Part shown: positions 22,931-36,595 of the stretch, piece by piece | Position numbering within the stretch: position 1 is the first letter of the stretch | How the letters are laid out: each line of letters opens with the position of its first letter | Source: Apostichopus japonicus | Lineage: Eukaryota > Echinodermata > Holothuroidea > Aspidochirotida > Stichopodidae | NCBI RefSeq assembly: GCF_037975245.1 | Contig: NC_092573.1 | Span: forward strand, 8,710,501 to 8,774,500 | Length of the DNA: 64,000 nt | Reading direction: 5' to 3' | Made by a program: the position numbers and the translations under genes | The notes under the pieces: generated by a model | Database searches by the model: none | Told to the model about the DNA's origin: nothing | Seen by the model: only the letters and a program-made list of their open reading frames with translations

Positions 22931-24872
22931 TTTGATTTTTGCAACCAAACCTCTACTCAGAGTTTCATGCTTACTAGCAATCGTCAGGAGGTGTACTAAA
23001 AAGCTATCTCTCTTTCACCTTAGTTTTGACTTTATTTTGGGGGTGTTTTGGTTGGTGTCTGCAGCTTGCGAGGATTTCTGATATTTTGTTCAAGAGATTA
23101 GGGCTAGAATGATCTATATTGCTAGTATATATATATATATATATATATATACATACTATATATAGTATATCATGACGCGCGTGTGTGTATGGAGGCCTTA
23201 AACAATTGTAAAATTCTGCTATGAAACCAACTGTGGCTGGTCTTGAACTCGACCGAGTCGTCGGGGAACATGACGCATTTCGGTATTAGCCTAGGATCTT
23301 TATGCGAACTGCATTAGACATATGTTCTTCGATGCAACACTGTCATCCAGAGAAAAATTGTTATACAACGCGAACTGAATGCTAATTGTTACCCCACTCG
23401 TAGTACCGTAACTCATACAATGAATCTAAGAATAAATTATGCATGCGAAAAACGCGCGCCCCACAACCCTACGCCCACCCCTCTAATCGCTTCCCGATGA
23501 GTTACAAAACCAGGCCCATCGTATACAAAAGTCTACTTGGATTATTTTTTCCCTGATTTTCTTCTGCAGACGCCCATGCGTTTCCCCAAACTAAATTCTA
23601 AGTCATGAGATCTAAAACTAAAAGGAGGTTTGGGAGCATCATTTGGTCTGGTAAATGTTGTTTCCGGCGATCTGGGAGGAATATTTGCCAAAAATTTCTT
23701 GTACGCTATGCGCGAACCTATGGTCGCGCTCCGCTTAGATAGTATCAGAGAACAGACACGCGTCCCAATCATTATCCAAGACTGATCTGCGCCCATGCAT
23801 CAAATATGTTAACAGTGTCTGAATTTTCGAAATTTCCCTGACAAACATTCCTGACACATGGAGGTTTTTCTGTATTGGCTGTCCATAGATGAAATTTTGT
23901 GCAACATTATGGGTATGTTTTGAAGTGAATTGATTTCCCGAGAAGTGTGAATTTTCAAATTCTGAACGAATAATGGGCTTAAAACCTTGAAAAGTGGGGC
24001 TGACGGGTATCGTGGGCCACGACGTAGAATCACCTACAAAGGAATGATCCACAGGAGATGCGATAAGGTCGAACATGATGTGTGACTGGTGACAATCTGA
24101 TGTGTGACTGGTGACAATCTTCAAAAAGGTTACGGATGGAGAAAAAAAAATATTGGGAAAATACTTGGTTACTCAGGCTATAGTGAACATCTAGTTGTTC
24201 ATTTTTAAGCCCGAGATGTGCCATTTCCAGTGATCTGGGGGGGGGGGGGGGTGTCAAACCCAGAAATTTTCTTGTACGCTGCGCGCCAACCGATGGTGGC
24301 GCTCCGCTTAGATAGTACTGTAATTCGCGCCCCCCCCCCCTCCAAAGGTTAGAAATCCAGGATACGCCCCTGTTTATGATACATAAGTACATGACTTGGG
24401 TTAAGTTGTAAAGCAGTCTGGCGTGGAATTTGCATCAAAGAAGACTGTTAAACCTTCAACTTCAACTTTACTGTCCTGGTTCCATTGAGATCTACCACAT
24501 AAATATGCAAAGTCAAACTTCGAGTTAATCTAACCATAAAAAGGACACACATGCTTCTGTGAGCAAACAGAAATGAAGTCACAAAGTAAGACTATATGAT
24601 ACATAAGTACAGAGTTATATTGTTATTACCATGGTAAGAACACCACTTGAGCGGGTGTAATACTTTTTTAACTTACTGGAGCATAGTTTGAGTAGTAAGA
24701 GTAGCAATGCGACATGCAGCTCGTCTCCTATATACACATGCAGAATACGTCGTAATGACATTGCAGTACATTTGACCAATGTCGTCAGTACACACGATAC
24801 GTAGTATACTATTAAAGGTCATTTCGAAATATCAGGCATAGACAAATCCCTAACAACGCCAACAACATCAGC
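22931..24872. repeat. Nested short repeats of the GGCGCTCCGC family
   Basis: AT microsatellite at about 23127-23165. At 23640-23760 and 24226-24374 two copies (minus orientation) of a dispersed repeat carry CTTGTACGCT, GGCGCTCCGC, TTAGATAGTA and a G or C homopolymer. 24078-24121 is a 22-bp direct duplication. Sequence from 24440 resumes homology with 20480-20700. No host gene is seen. Confidence 0.6.
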
Positions 24873-25063
24873 ATGACTTGGGCATCAGAGGGCAGGAGAA
24901 AGAGAGGACGACCAAAAACAACATGGCGCAGGACAGAAGACAAAGAGAGTGAGAGGGCTGGTTGGCGATCCTGGAATGAGGCCAGAAACGCAGCTGCCGA
25001 CCAAGGTAAATAGAGACGCTCTGTTGAGGCCTTATTTGCCTCTAGGCAAGAAGAAGACAGATG
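24873..25063 (+). pseudogene. LINE 3' coding end (RTE-like), one stop inside
   Basis: The frame reads GRRKRGRPKTTWRR, RAGWRSWNEARNAAADQGK, a stop, then RRSVEALFASRQEEDR and a terminal stop. The KRGRPKTTWRR ... W ... EEDR pattern is a common C-terminus of RTE- and related LINE polymerases. Only this last part remains, a typical 5'-truncated insertion. Confidence 0.7.
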
Positions 25064-26250
25064 AGATGTTGAGGCATAGACAACCTCGCAATGAGCAATG
25101 AGAGTGGTCATCAATTACAGATACATTACTACCGACCTTACAAACCCCCTACACAGGACTAATGTCTCTCACGAAACCTCAGTACCTATAAAATATAGCA
25201 AAAACATGTAAACAAATCGACAACTTGAATATACAACTCGGGTATGATCTCTCGTTATGATTCTTGGAATTCAATTTCTCTTTGGGATTTAATTGGTTGG
25301 TTATATCAGGTATATGATACTTGTGCCATTGTACCAATCTACCACCGTTGTATGTATACATAACGTCGGAAGTAAAACTTGGTCTGCAAAGCCCGTTTTA
25401 CGGTATACAGCATCCACCATATTGTTAGTTTAGTCTTAAAGTACAGCCCGAGCTAGGGTAAATTATTGCGGATTGATGAAAGAGGACAATTTTAGGCATC
25501 CTGGTGAAATTTGCATTCAGTTTCTGTGGTATAACACAAAACCTTCTGTGGTTCAAAACCTAAAATATCATTGGAAACAGATCTCCATAAAGGCTTTTGA
25601 TACTACTTGGTATTACGTTATGATTGTTGTTGGCAGCACATATAGTGATATCTTACAGTCGATTGAAACTTGGTGTACTATTAAAAGTCATGAATCTGCG
25701 ATAGTTAAAGGAATAGCGAAGGCATGGATCAAAGACAACTAATATTATTCAGTAACCTAACAAATCTGTAGTATTCGATTTTTAAGTTAACCGCTTCCCG
25801 TTCGAGTTTTGGGTTTTTTGGGGATAACACATATCCTCAGTTCTTACTGTAACCCTAATAGTACATGCTACCGATATATCAGATTTATCAGCCCGTTTCA
25901 ATTTTTACTGTGGTAAAAAACTTTAAAATTTACAGTAGTTACTGTAATCTCTGTGTGAGTCGGCTGGAATTATATCATTTGATTGTTTGTGATTTCTGCA
26001 TTAGTGCCTCGCAGTATTATTTTTTGTTACGATTTTTAAAATATATAAATTTTATATGGATTTCAATAATTCTTTGTCGTCTTGAATTATTGGTTTCCAG
26101 GCTTGCCAGTTCTGATGGTGATTGAAAAGGAAATATGCTGTTTTTGCTAACTTGGATGACTATGATGATAAGAACTAAACTTAAACTTAATTTATATTTA
26201 AATTTACTCGAATGTCGATGATACTGCTACTTAACTTCGTAGAAAAGCTT
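25064..26250 (+). other. Intron sequence shared between units B and C
   Basis: 25551-25640 matches 37955-38040, and 25840-26200 matches 45890-46250. An open frame at 25473-25742 lies within the shared sequence but shows no domain and is not conserved as an open frame in unit C. I treat the stretch as intron. Confidence 0.55.
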
Positions 26251-27736
<1,486 letters not shown>

Positions 27737-28080
27737 CAAACACTTTACCACAACGACGATTTATTCATAAACGACTTTTAAACAAAATGAAACAAGTGTT
27801 GGTGAATGGAATATGACGCAATTCTTTCATGACCCAAGCTACCAATGTCTTTACTGCGTAGAGGATCAATCGTACATAACGTATAAAGTAACACTGGAAC
27901 GGTTTCAACCTTGGCTCGCCATGCTTAGTTTTGTGGTACCTTGCATAGTGGTGGAAGTGATGACTTTCCTTATGATTTGCCTACCTGCTGGAAATGCTGG
28001 CCTCACGTGTGTCTTGGCTTTGGTGGTTTTCTTACAGTTGTTGTACAACCTGCTACCTAGCACTGATGTCTGTAATGTAG
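27737..28080 (+). pseudogene. Receptor gene B, loop C-TM1-TM2 exon, broken
   Basis: 344 bp against 361 in genes A and C. The difference is exactly a 2-bp deletion near 27776, which brings a TAA into frame at 27779-27781, plus a 15-bp in-frame deletion at 27998/27999. The 15-bp loss removes five residues (DVATF in gene C) including the acidic -1' position at the mouth of the pore. Loop C still reads SYQCLYCVEDQSY and the donor GTAG/GTGAGT is kept. It cannot encode a working channel. Confidence 0.85.
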
Positions 28081-29295
28081 GTGAGTTCAATGAGAAACAG
28101 ATTATCACACGAAGGTGATGTTGCCTATTGCTATAAAAAGAATGAAAATACCACAGGGCCATATGTCTCATATCCAATGTTATGTTCGCCATTGCGAACT
28201 GTGGTCACGTGATTTCAATTTTATTGTTGTTTTTCGAATGTCACCGAACAGCCAGTGTCGTTCAGCTCAATGATTGATATGCCACTGGAACCGAGAGCGA
28301 TATTTCTTTCTATTTGACTTTGTTTAAATATGAAAATGCAACTTTTAAATATGGCGATACTACGATTTAAAACTTTCATAAATATCACATACCGTGCTTG
28401 ACAGGATCAAGACGCTTGCGCCCCAACCCCACCCAGTCAGGTTTGATATACATTCCAGTAATACTGAAATCTCTGGAATGCATTTCTGGGTTTAAGTAAA
28501 AATAGCTACAAGATAACTATTTTGAAAGCACTACAGCTTCTCGGCTTGGAATAAATACACAGATATTTATTTTTTCCTTCTGTGCTTTAAAGCCGTTACA
28601 ACTGAACAACAAAACTTCAAAATCCATCAACTTCAGTGGTCTTCCCTCACCCTCCACCTCACCAGCTTTGCAATAATTTCCACACATATTGTTCGTTAAA
28701 CTCACTGCGAGAGGACAAAAATACCTGAAAAACGCTTGAGCTTTCTGGTGTTTTGCCCCTAGACTCCCAATAGGGATCTGAGAGTCATTCCCAGAAAAAT
28801 GAAATGTCAATCTAGTTTGTATTTTGTGCTTTAAAATAGCAATCTTAAATTCCTTCAACTTCTGTAGGCTTGTAACCCACCCCCCCCCCCCCCCATGATA
28901 GTGTAAAAGTTGTAATTATAAAGCAACTTGCGCTTTAATTAAAAAGTTTGTCCCCATACTGGTTGCGTGTCCATATATCCGCCTCCCTTTTCTTTGGAAC
29001 TGCTGTTATGTAATGTTTCCAGACTAACAGATTAGGCTCTATCTTTGTGCGCAATAATCGTTGATCACCGATCATCGTAAGAAGCACCTAGCTTTATCCT
29101 GAACACAAAGAGTGTCGATTAAAGGGGAACATAGAGTCGATCATTTGACCGGGGCTGGCTGGTTTGATTTTTGACAATTTCGACAACAGAAAATACCGAT
29201 CTAAATAATCCCGATATGATTATTTAAGTTTAAGTTACTGTGTCTGTAATAGACCACTGTACATGTATATATATAATATTTTTATTATTTTTAAG
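28081..29295 (+). other. Intron of pseudogene B
   Basis: Collinear with 8879-10067 and 59112-60373, with scattered small differences. A C homopolymer lies at about 28878-28894. Confidence 0.75.
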
Positions 29296-29640
29296 GAATA
29301 TTTGCCTTGGTGTTGATGGGTTTGGGGTCGTTCTTGACAATAGTGAAGGTTATTTACTTGCTTGTGGAATATTTATCCAAAAAAAGAAAAGAAACTGGAC
29401 CAACAATCTCCACCGAAATGGCCACCGGAGATTCTGGCCCCACGGAAAGGACAGCACTATTAAAACCTACAAAGTAAAAAACTGGTGCAGTTCTTATGTA
29501 GACTTGCTTCGTGACTGCTGTGACTTTTCTTTATCTCCCGTTCGAATGGTTTATAAACATCGTGTCTATTTGCGTGGTGTCCTTTATTTCGTAAGTATCG
29601 TTGGGTGTATTGCTCTCAACATCTGGTATTTTACAACTTA
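29296..29640 (+). pseudogene. Receptor gene B, last exon with TM3, truncated by stops
   Basis: In the frame set by the split Gly codon it encodes TM3 (ALVLMGLGSFLTIVKVIYLL) and about 40 cytoplasmic residues, then TAA at 29475-29477 and another stop about 11 codons later. A TM4-like stretch (FEWFINIVSICVVSFIS) follows in the original frame before a third stop. If read, the product would lack TM4. A longer open frame over the same bases in another frame is a shadow. Confidence 0.8.
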
Positions 29641-29911
29641 AAAAATAAGACATATCAAATATTTCATTATTACAATAATTGTCGATTTGTAAAAAGGGCG
29701 GTTCCTACAGTTCAATTTCCTGTGAGATACGTGATACTAAATACTTTATTTTGTCTTATATCATTATAATAACATCAGTCTTAAAGCTTGTTTACCTTAT
29801 AATCGTTAAGCAATTTCGCATGTGCTTTTTCATAAGGCTACGTTAGATATAAAAAGGTGTGTGTGTCTTGGAATGGGGAAGCGGGGGGGGGGGGGGGGAG
29901 GGTGGATGGGG
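29641..29911 (+). other. 3' flank of pseudogene B with G run
   Basis: Homologous to 10580-10800. A long G run at about 29883-29898 precedes the insertion site of the foldback element. Confidence 0.65.
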
Positions 29912-31777
29912 TACGGCATGCCATACGTTTCAAAAATGTCCAAAACAATATAAGCATGTCCAAAATAATATAAGCATGTCCAAAAAAATATAAGCATGTC
30001 CAAATTTATATAAACATGTCGAAACTAATATGAGTATGTCCAAAAATAATACGAGCATGTCCAAAATAATATGAGAGTGTCGAAAGACTATATGAGCATG
30101 TCCAACATATTAAAAGAATGTCGAAAAATAATACAAGAGCGACAAATGTAACTGCCTAATTCAATTATGTATTGAACATTTTGGCGATTTAAGTTACGCC
30201 ATATGTTGCAAAATATCCAAAAAAATATAAGCATGTCCAAACTTATATGAGCATGTCCAAATTTATATAGACATGTCAAAACTATATGAGCATGTCCAAA
30301 ATAATACGCGCATGTCCAAACACATATAAGTATGTCCAAATATAATTTGAGCACGCCCAAAATTATATGAGAGTGTCGAATAATAATATAAAAGTCTCGA
30401 GTGTAACTGCTAACTTCAACTTTGTTATGAACATTTTGGCGTTTGAAGTCACGCCAAATGTTTCAAATATCAAACTTTTATATTGGTATGTCGAAAAAAA
30501 ATTAGCTTACAATACCTTCTTTGGAGGTAATTTGTATCAACTGACACAATGGTTATCATTATGACAATATATTATTGAAACATTCTTCTGTTTTTTGTGA
30601 CGCAAAATAATTCAAAATATGTAAAAACAAGACCATCACCTAACATTTTTCCTTTTCACATCCCTTCGTAATGTGAGTGGTTTCGCCCTGCCTAGAGGTG
30701 CTGAGATTATTCATATATTGTTGCGAAGGCAAAGAAGTTCACGTGCGAAAGTACGTACAACATGCACAAGCGCTAACAACGTACAGTAGTTATCACACAT
30801 GCGTACGTTGACAGTGAAAATGACGTACTATACTGTGTTACTTTTTTAACGGAAAATTGTGACACTTAATTACGGTTACCAGGCGAAGTCGGCCACTAGC
30901 CCAGAATTAAAAAAAATAAGCCTAGGTTAGGGGTATTCAACGTTTAATCTTCACTCTCACCTTTTAACTAAATTTCAAGATGGAAACGTGGGAAGAACTC
31001 GCCAACTACATATTATTGATTAAACCGCGTGGAATGTTGGACACAGTGGTTCTTCCTATTAAACTCACTGATAGTTACAGCACCTTGGGGCCAGGTTGAT
31101 CACTCGCGCTACGAAACAACTCAACTAATATTTCCTCGAAAATAAAATCGTTCTTGATCGAAATATCATTAAAATATTAACACACACACTAATACGGTAA
31201 TGGATGAACTGTATATCGTCTTAAGTTACGCTGGATATGGTGTTTTTGTTTTCAGCATACCAAAATAAAAAGTTTGATATTTGGAACATATGGCGTAAAT
31301 TCAAACGCCTGACTGTTCATTACAAAGTTGAATCAAGCAGTTACGCTCGAGACTTTTGTATTATTTTTCGACACTTTTTTTTATATTTTGGACATGCTCA
31401 TATAGTCTTTCGACACTCTTATATTATTTTGGACATGCTCTCATTATTTTTGGACATACTCATATTGGTTTCGATATGTTTATATAAATTTGGATATGCT
31501 TATATTTTTTTGGATATTTTGCAACAGATGGCGTGAATTCAGATGCCAAAATGTTCACTAAAAAGTTGAAGTTAGCAGTTACATTCGACATGTTCATATA
31601 ATTTTTCGACACTCTCATATTATTTTGGGCATGATCATATTATTTTTGGACATACTTATATTAGTTTCGATATGTTTATATAAATTTGGACATGCTTATA
31701 TTTTTTTGGACATGCTTATATTATTTTGGACATGCTTATATAGTTTTGGACATTTTTGATACATTTGGCATTCCGTA
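29912..31777. mobile_element. Foldback-type element with long inverted arms of 20-bp subrepeats
   Basis: The two arms (about 29912-30560 and 31225-31777) are reverse complements in the same block order. Each is mainly a tandem array of a 20-bp word, TATAAGCATGTCCAAAATAA with variants (GTCGAAA, GAGAGTGTC). Two array blocks per arm are separated by a non-repeated spacer containing AACTTTGTTATGAACATTTT. The ends are TACGGMATGCC on the left and its complement on the right. ATGGG lies next to both ends (29906 and 31778), and the unit A paralogue at about 10795 has a single GGATGGGC with no insert. The central 0.66 kb has no coding sequence, so the element is non-autonomous. Confidence 0.85.
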
Positions 31778-34513
31778 ATGGGAGCAATGACCAGTTAGAG
31801 ACTCCTCACCAGGCGATGTTTAATTTTGAAGCTGCTACGGTAGCTCAGATATTTTAAAGTGTTTTACTATTATATCTCAAAATTGTGTTTTTATTTAATT
31901 TCCTCAGTTCTCCCAAAAGTGTGTACTTCTTATCTAAGATTTTCGATGGACAGGGATTGTTTCAAGTTCTAAAAAGACGATTGTTATTTCCAATTTACAT
32001 GTATATTCTCAACTTTTGACTATTTTTAGGAAAAGGCGGCAACTAGATCTAAGTTTTGACTCGTTCCTCGAAATTTCGAATTTTTATCTCAAGCTTGTGA
32101 CTTTGCATCTTAACGCTTGGTATTTATTCTAAAATTTTGAACTATATCTTCCTATATTATGATACCGTAATTTCGACTTATTCTTGAAACTGAAACACTG
32201 AATCTCACACGTTCGACTGTTTAATATCAAATTTTCTTGAAATTTAGAACTATAGGGTAGTACTAAAGAAGGTGGGGAGGTTCTCAACAAGGAATCGTGC
32301 GGTACTAAGTGAAGTGTTTAGTCATTCAGCGAAATTTAGAGTTAGCAGTTAAAACCGCGATATTCATAGAAAGTTTGACATTATATCAAACAAAAGAACG
32401 AAATTTACCGTTGATTTTCCGATATTCCTCTTTGGTAATACAATTGATCCATTTGATATCTCATACTTGATATCTCAAAATTGTGTTTTTTTATTTCCTC
32501 AGTTCTCCCAAAAGTGCGTTCTTCTTATCTATGATTTTCGATGGACAGTGATTGTCTCAAGTTCTAAAAAGACGAGGTTGTTTCCAATTTATATATACAT
32601 TCTAGAACTTTTGACTATATTCAGGAAAAGGCGCCAACTACATCTAAGTGTTGACTCGTTCCTCGAAATCATGTCTGCACTTATTTAGTGTGTACAATGT
32701 CCAGCTCCTCGTATCATCTTTTTCTTGTTCGTTTTGACTCGATTGTTCTCGCTTTTATTACTTAGGTTTGACGTTGCATATGAATACTGTACACTGTATG
32801 CTAAATCGGAATTATAAAGAATACATATACATTATCATACGTTCGCAGTTTGTGAATGAATAATAGTAACGTTCAGGTATATAAACTTGTTGTCTCCTCA
32901 CTTAAATTCATGAAAAGAAACATCTTAATATATTACAGAATTACACTTTGGTATTCCCGGCAAAAAGTATGTTAATGAATGATGATATTACTTGAATCGT
33001 AGATACTTGTTTTATTTGAAACAAAGCCTAATTATGATACTAACTGTTGTATTGTTTATTAAGCTTCTTCGAGGACCAATCAAATCTTCACCTTTTGTTC
33101 ATCACAAATTGGAAAATACATACGAAATAGACTATGGCATAAAACACAACATGGAACAATGAATGAAATGAAATTGAGAGCATAAGTAATTAGTTAAAGT
33201 CCTGGATAAAATGTTTCAAGGTATTCATGGAATTGACATTTTTACACTACCTTTAGTACTTGTTCCACTCCTTAGCATCAACATATGAAAATGTTTTCTG
33301 ATAATACTGGGTATTTTCACCCTCTCAGAATAAATAATTTCGTGTGGTGGACCTTATCGAGGAGTGGTTATGTACACTATTTTATGTTTCGTAGTTACGA
33401 ATCGTGACTGAAAAACACAGGAGACACCTTGTGCATTTTCAGGAATTGATGTTACATTGTTTCCTTGCGTTTCCGTTAGATGTGTATTTTGTTATCATAA
33501 AATAGTTACATTACTTATATACTGTGGAAAAAAGGCATAAGTACCTATCACGGAAACACTTTCCATGAAAAAGAAGAATACTAGCTTAGTGGTTAAGGAG
33601 AGTTTCAGACATATAATTTTTACTAAAATTTAATAAGTTGACCTTTCAGGTCAGGTACCATGGTAATTAAATATTGTTTTTTTTTGTAGTAGGCATACTT
33701 GAGGTACCCATTATGCAAGACTACTGAAGGTTTCCCCATGAAGATATTGCAAAACGTTTCCTTTCTCTTAATCACGGTAGCCACATACTTTGATAGTATT
33801 TGACATGTCGATTATAAGTTTCAAGGTCACATTTCAATTTAAAGTTATCGCAATCAATCACTTTTCAATTAATTTTTCCTTTGACATCTGACCATTAATG
33901 TTTAGTTCAGAAAGTCTACAGAGCACAAGACCGTATCATAAAAAACCTGTTTACTTCAGTTGGAAGAAAATACATAAACTATAGTAGGAGCTTTATTGAC
34001 ACAGAATTGCAGATCTTTATTGTGCAGCAATATTTGATTTCGACGACTCTTTCTTCGTTAATAGCTAGTAGACAGACATACTGAACTGAATTAAGGTTTA
34101 ATAAACTCAAACATGGAAAATACACTTAGTTTTCAGCATGGGTATGTAAACCGCGAAAGACAAAGTACATAAGTTATATGCCATAGAGATATCATAATTT
34201 CTAGCATTCCATAGTTATTAAAAGGTCATGATACAACACATCTCTTTTATTGACTTCTGCAAATGCCAAATTTAAGGGAGTGACAACTCTAGTCTAGTAA
34301 AAACATGATCATAACCCCCCTCCACGCCAATGGAACTCTCCATATTAATGACATAGTATAGTATAATATGTGGTGCAGGTATTGTGTTATGTTAAAACCG
34401 TCAAACGGTCCAAAGAGCTTCATATTCCTAAGTTTAATACACAAAGCATTGATACAGTAGTGTACAATAACTTAGAATCTTGAGAAATTCTTGTCAGTAG
34501 CCGAATCGATACA
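31778..34513 (+). repeat. Duplicated flank between units B and C
   Basis: 31790-33375 is collinear with 10810-11030 plus 14886-16225 (unit A minus its LINE and SINE). A local second copy of the CTCAGTTCTCCCAAAAGTG... block (31905-32080) appears at about 32498-32670. 33775-34513 matches 19050-19260 and 20870-21420 and leads into exon 1 of gene C. No gene of its own. Confidence 0.75.
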
Positions 34514-34613
34514 ATGCACCGCCTTATCGTCTCAGACCAAAAAATCGTAATGTTTTTCTTCAAATGCATTCTTCTTGGAATCGCATTTATTTCACCATTT
34601 TGTTGCCTTACTG
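34514..34613 (+). CDS. Receptor gene C, exon 1: signal peptide
   Basis: 100 bp, ATG to GTAAGT donor, phase 1 out. It encodes 33 residues: a short polar start, a second Met at residue 13, and a hydrophobic core (CILLGIAFISPFCCL) consistent with a signal peptide for entry to the secretory pathway. The split Gly codon is completed by GG of exon 2 at 51317, giving CCLTGDCANM. Intron 1 is 16.7 kb, enlarged by several transposons. Exon assignment to gene C rests on phase, order and strand; transcript data are not available to me. Confidence 0.75.
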
Positions 34614-35080
34614 GTAAGTATATATAAATGTCCATTATTGTAACTTATCTGCACTACATTGTAGTTTAATATAAGAAAAGTATATAGGCTACATAACTTT
34701 ATATGCCATATAATTTAATATTCATATACATGGTACAAATATCTGTGAAAATTGAAAAGTCTTAATCGAGCTTCAAGCAAAGAACATCTTTACTGTCAAG
34801 TTCGATATGAGAATGCAGCCATGTGATAATGATTTGATATTGTACAAACGTATTACTGCATCTATGTTAATGTATTTAACACTATTCATTTTAATTTAGC
34901 CATTGATTATTTCTTTGTAAAATTATGTTTTTCATTCATTATGTTTGCCCAATTGCAATAATATTGAGCATGCATATTTAAGGTCAATACAACGGTAAAA
35001 GATGTTGATTTTAGTGAAATGAACTGGACAAGTCAGTACTTTATGCAATATTATATCAGTATTGGGTAAGCGAGGAATTG
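34614..35080 (+). other. Start of intron 1 of gene C
   Basis: Homologous to 21521-22035 of unit B until about 35060, where a nested repeat cluster begins. Confidence 0.65.
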
Positions 35081-36559
35081 CCAAGGGAGGGGTGAAGTCT
35101 GTAGGCAACTAAGCGTAGCGCCACCATGAGTTGGCGGGAAGCGTACCAGAAAATTATGCAGCCCCCAACCAAAATTGTTTATGAAAATTCGGGCAATATG
35201 CTATGAGAATTTTTCGGTCACCTACTGAAAGAAAAATGCAAAGTGTTTTTCAATGGTTAAACTGATATTATTATTTTCATTATTATTGTAAGGTATGGTA
35301 CCGAATGGTACCGTAATCAATACAACACGTTTCGATGACACACCCTGGTGAGGGTACCGTCACCTCTAGATAAGATTACCATTATGATCAGATTTTCGAA
35401 TTTTTTTTGGTTTGTATAGAACAGTACTAAGAGCAGCATTTTCGTCCTTTTCTATGGTTTTTCTCAACCTTACTGAATCCACGATGCCATAACGACATAC
35501 ATAACTACCTTATCTATTCAAATCTTACTTCAAATCTTAATTAAAATGGTGGCATAAATTTACAACTTTCAACTTTGTTTTTTCTCGAAGATATTTCCCG
35601 TTGGGATCCAAATAAACCTCGCCCATAATATGAATATTTAAAAGCTACGAACGTCATTGGCCAATACGTAATATAACACCATGCTTGATTTGTGTAGATT
35701 GTTTATGGCAGTTGTACCAGGGAGCTGCTAGAGTCCAGCTCGCTGGTTGTACTTAGTAACCACCTCGACGTTTTGAACCTAATTTTTTAGCAACAGCTCA
35801 TAAGTAAGCCTGCATTTCTGATTGGTTGAATTCTCACTATTGGGATGGGGGAACTTTATGCGATAAATATTAAATGTGTAATTTGTCGGACGACTCTTTT
35901 CGTATTTTCTGCAAATGTCCTCAAGTACTCGCCAATTAACGCTTTTGGCAGGGAAAAAACTTGGCTAATATCTTAGTTTACTGTTTTGTGATTGATATAT
36001 GTAAAAAACTCGATGGACTTGTCAAAAAAGTGGAAAACGGCGACAAAACGCAAATGCTGCTTTAAGTCTTATGTATAGAGAAACGACAATGAAAACCAAC
36101 GAAGCCTACTGCCTGTTTACAAACGATTCTGAAGTGAATACTACATAAATTAAAGCATCAAGGGAACAAACAAGAACATCAAAATATGACCCAACCCCAC
36201 CCCCGCCACAAAAAGCGTATGCTATGCTTAGGGTTCCTCTAAGGAGGACTTTAAGCGAAGTCTTCATGTTGATACGTAATAGTCAATGAAAAAGCAAATA
36301 ATTGAATGCTGGTAGGGTATCTGTAGATTCCAGTTTTCAAGATGTTTCAAACAAGATAATTTCTGGGATGTTCCTTGAAGGTAAGTGCTGATAAAGTGGG
36401 TTCCTCGGTATACGCCATAACGTAAATCCTTTTTTTAATAAATTGTAATAACTTGACCAAAACAAATGTATTGTGATATATATAAATATAAATATATAAA
36501 AAAATAAATATATATATATATATAAATAAATTTATATAAATATATATATATAAATATAC

Positions 36560-36595
<36 letters not shown>

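Noticed and set aside
22498-22948. Long minus-strand open frames over the purine-rich tract
   Set aside because: The product is a low-complexity Ser/Pro/Phe run followed by Ile-Tyr repeats from an AT dinucleotide tract; it comes from repeats, not a gene.
25473-25742. 89-codon open frame (LWYNTKPSVVQNL...)
   Set aside because: It lies in intron sequence shared with 37955-38040, where the frame is not kept, and shows no domain.
29240-29641. 133-codon open frame across the gene B last exon
   Set aside because: It starts in the intron and is in a different frame from that set by the exon 6/7 junction; the true frame gives TM3 and then a stop at 29475.
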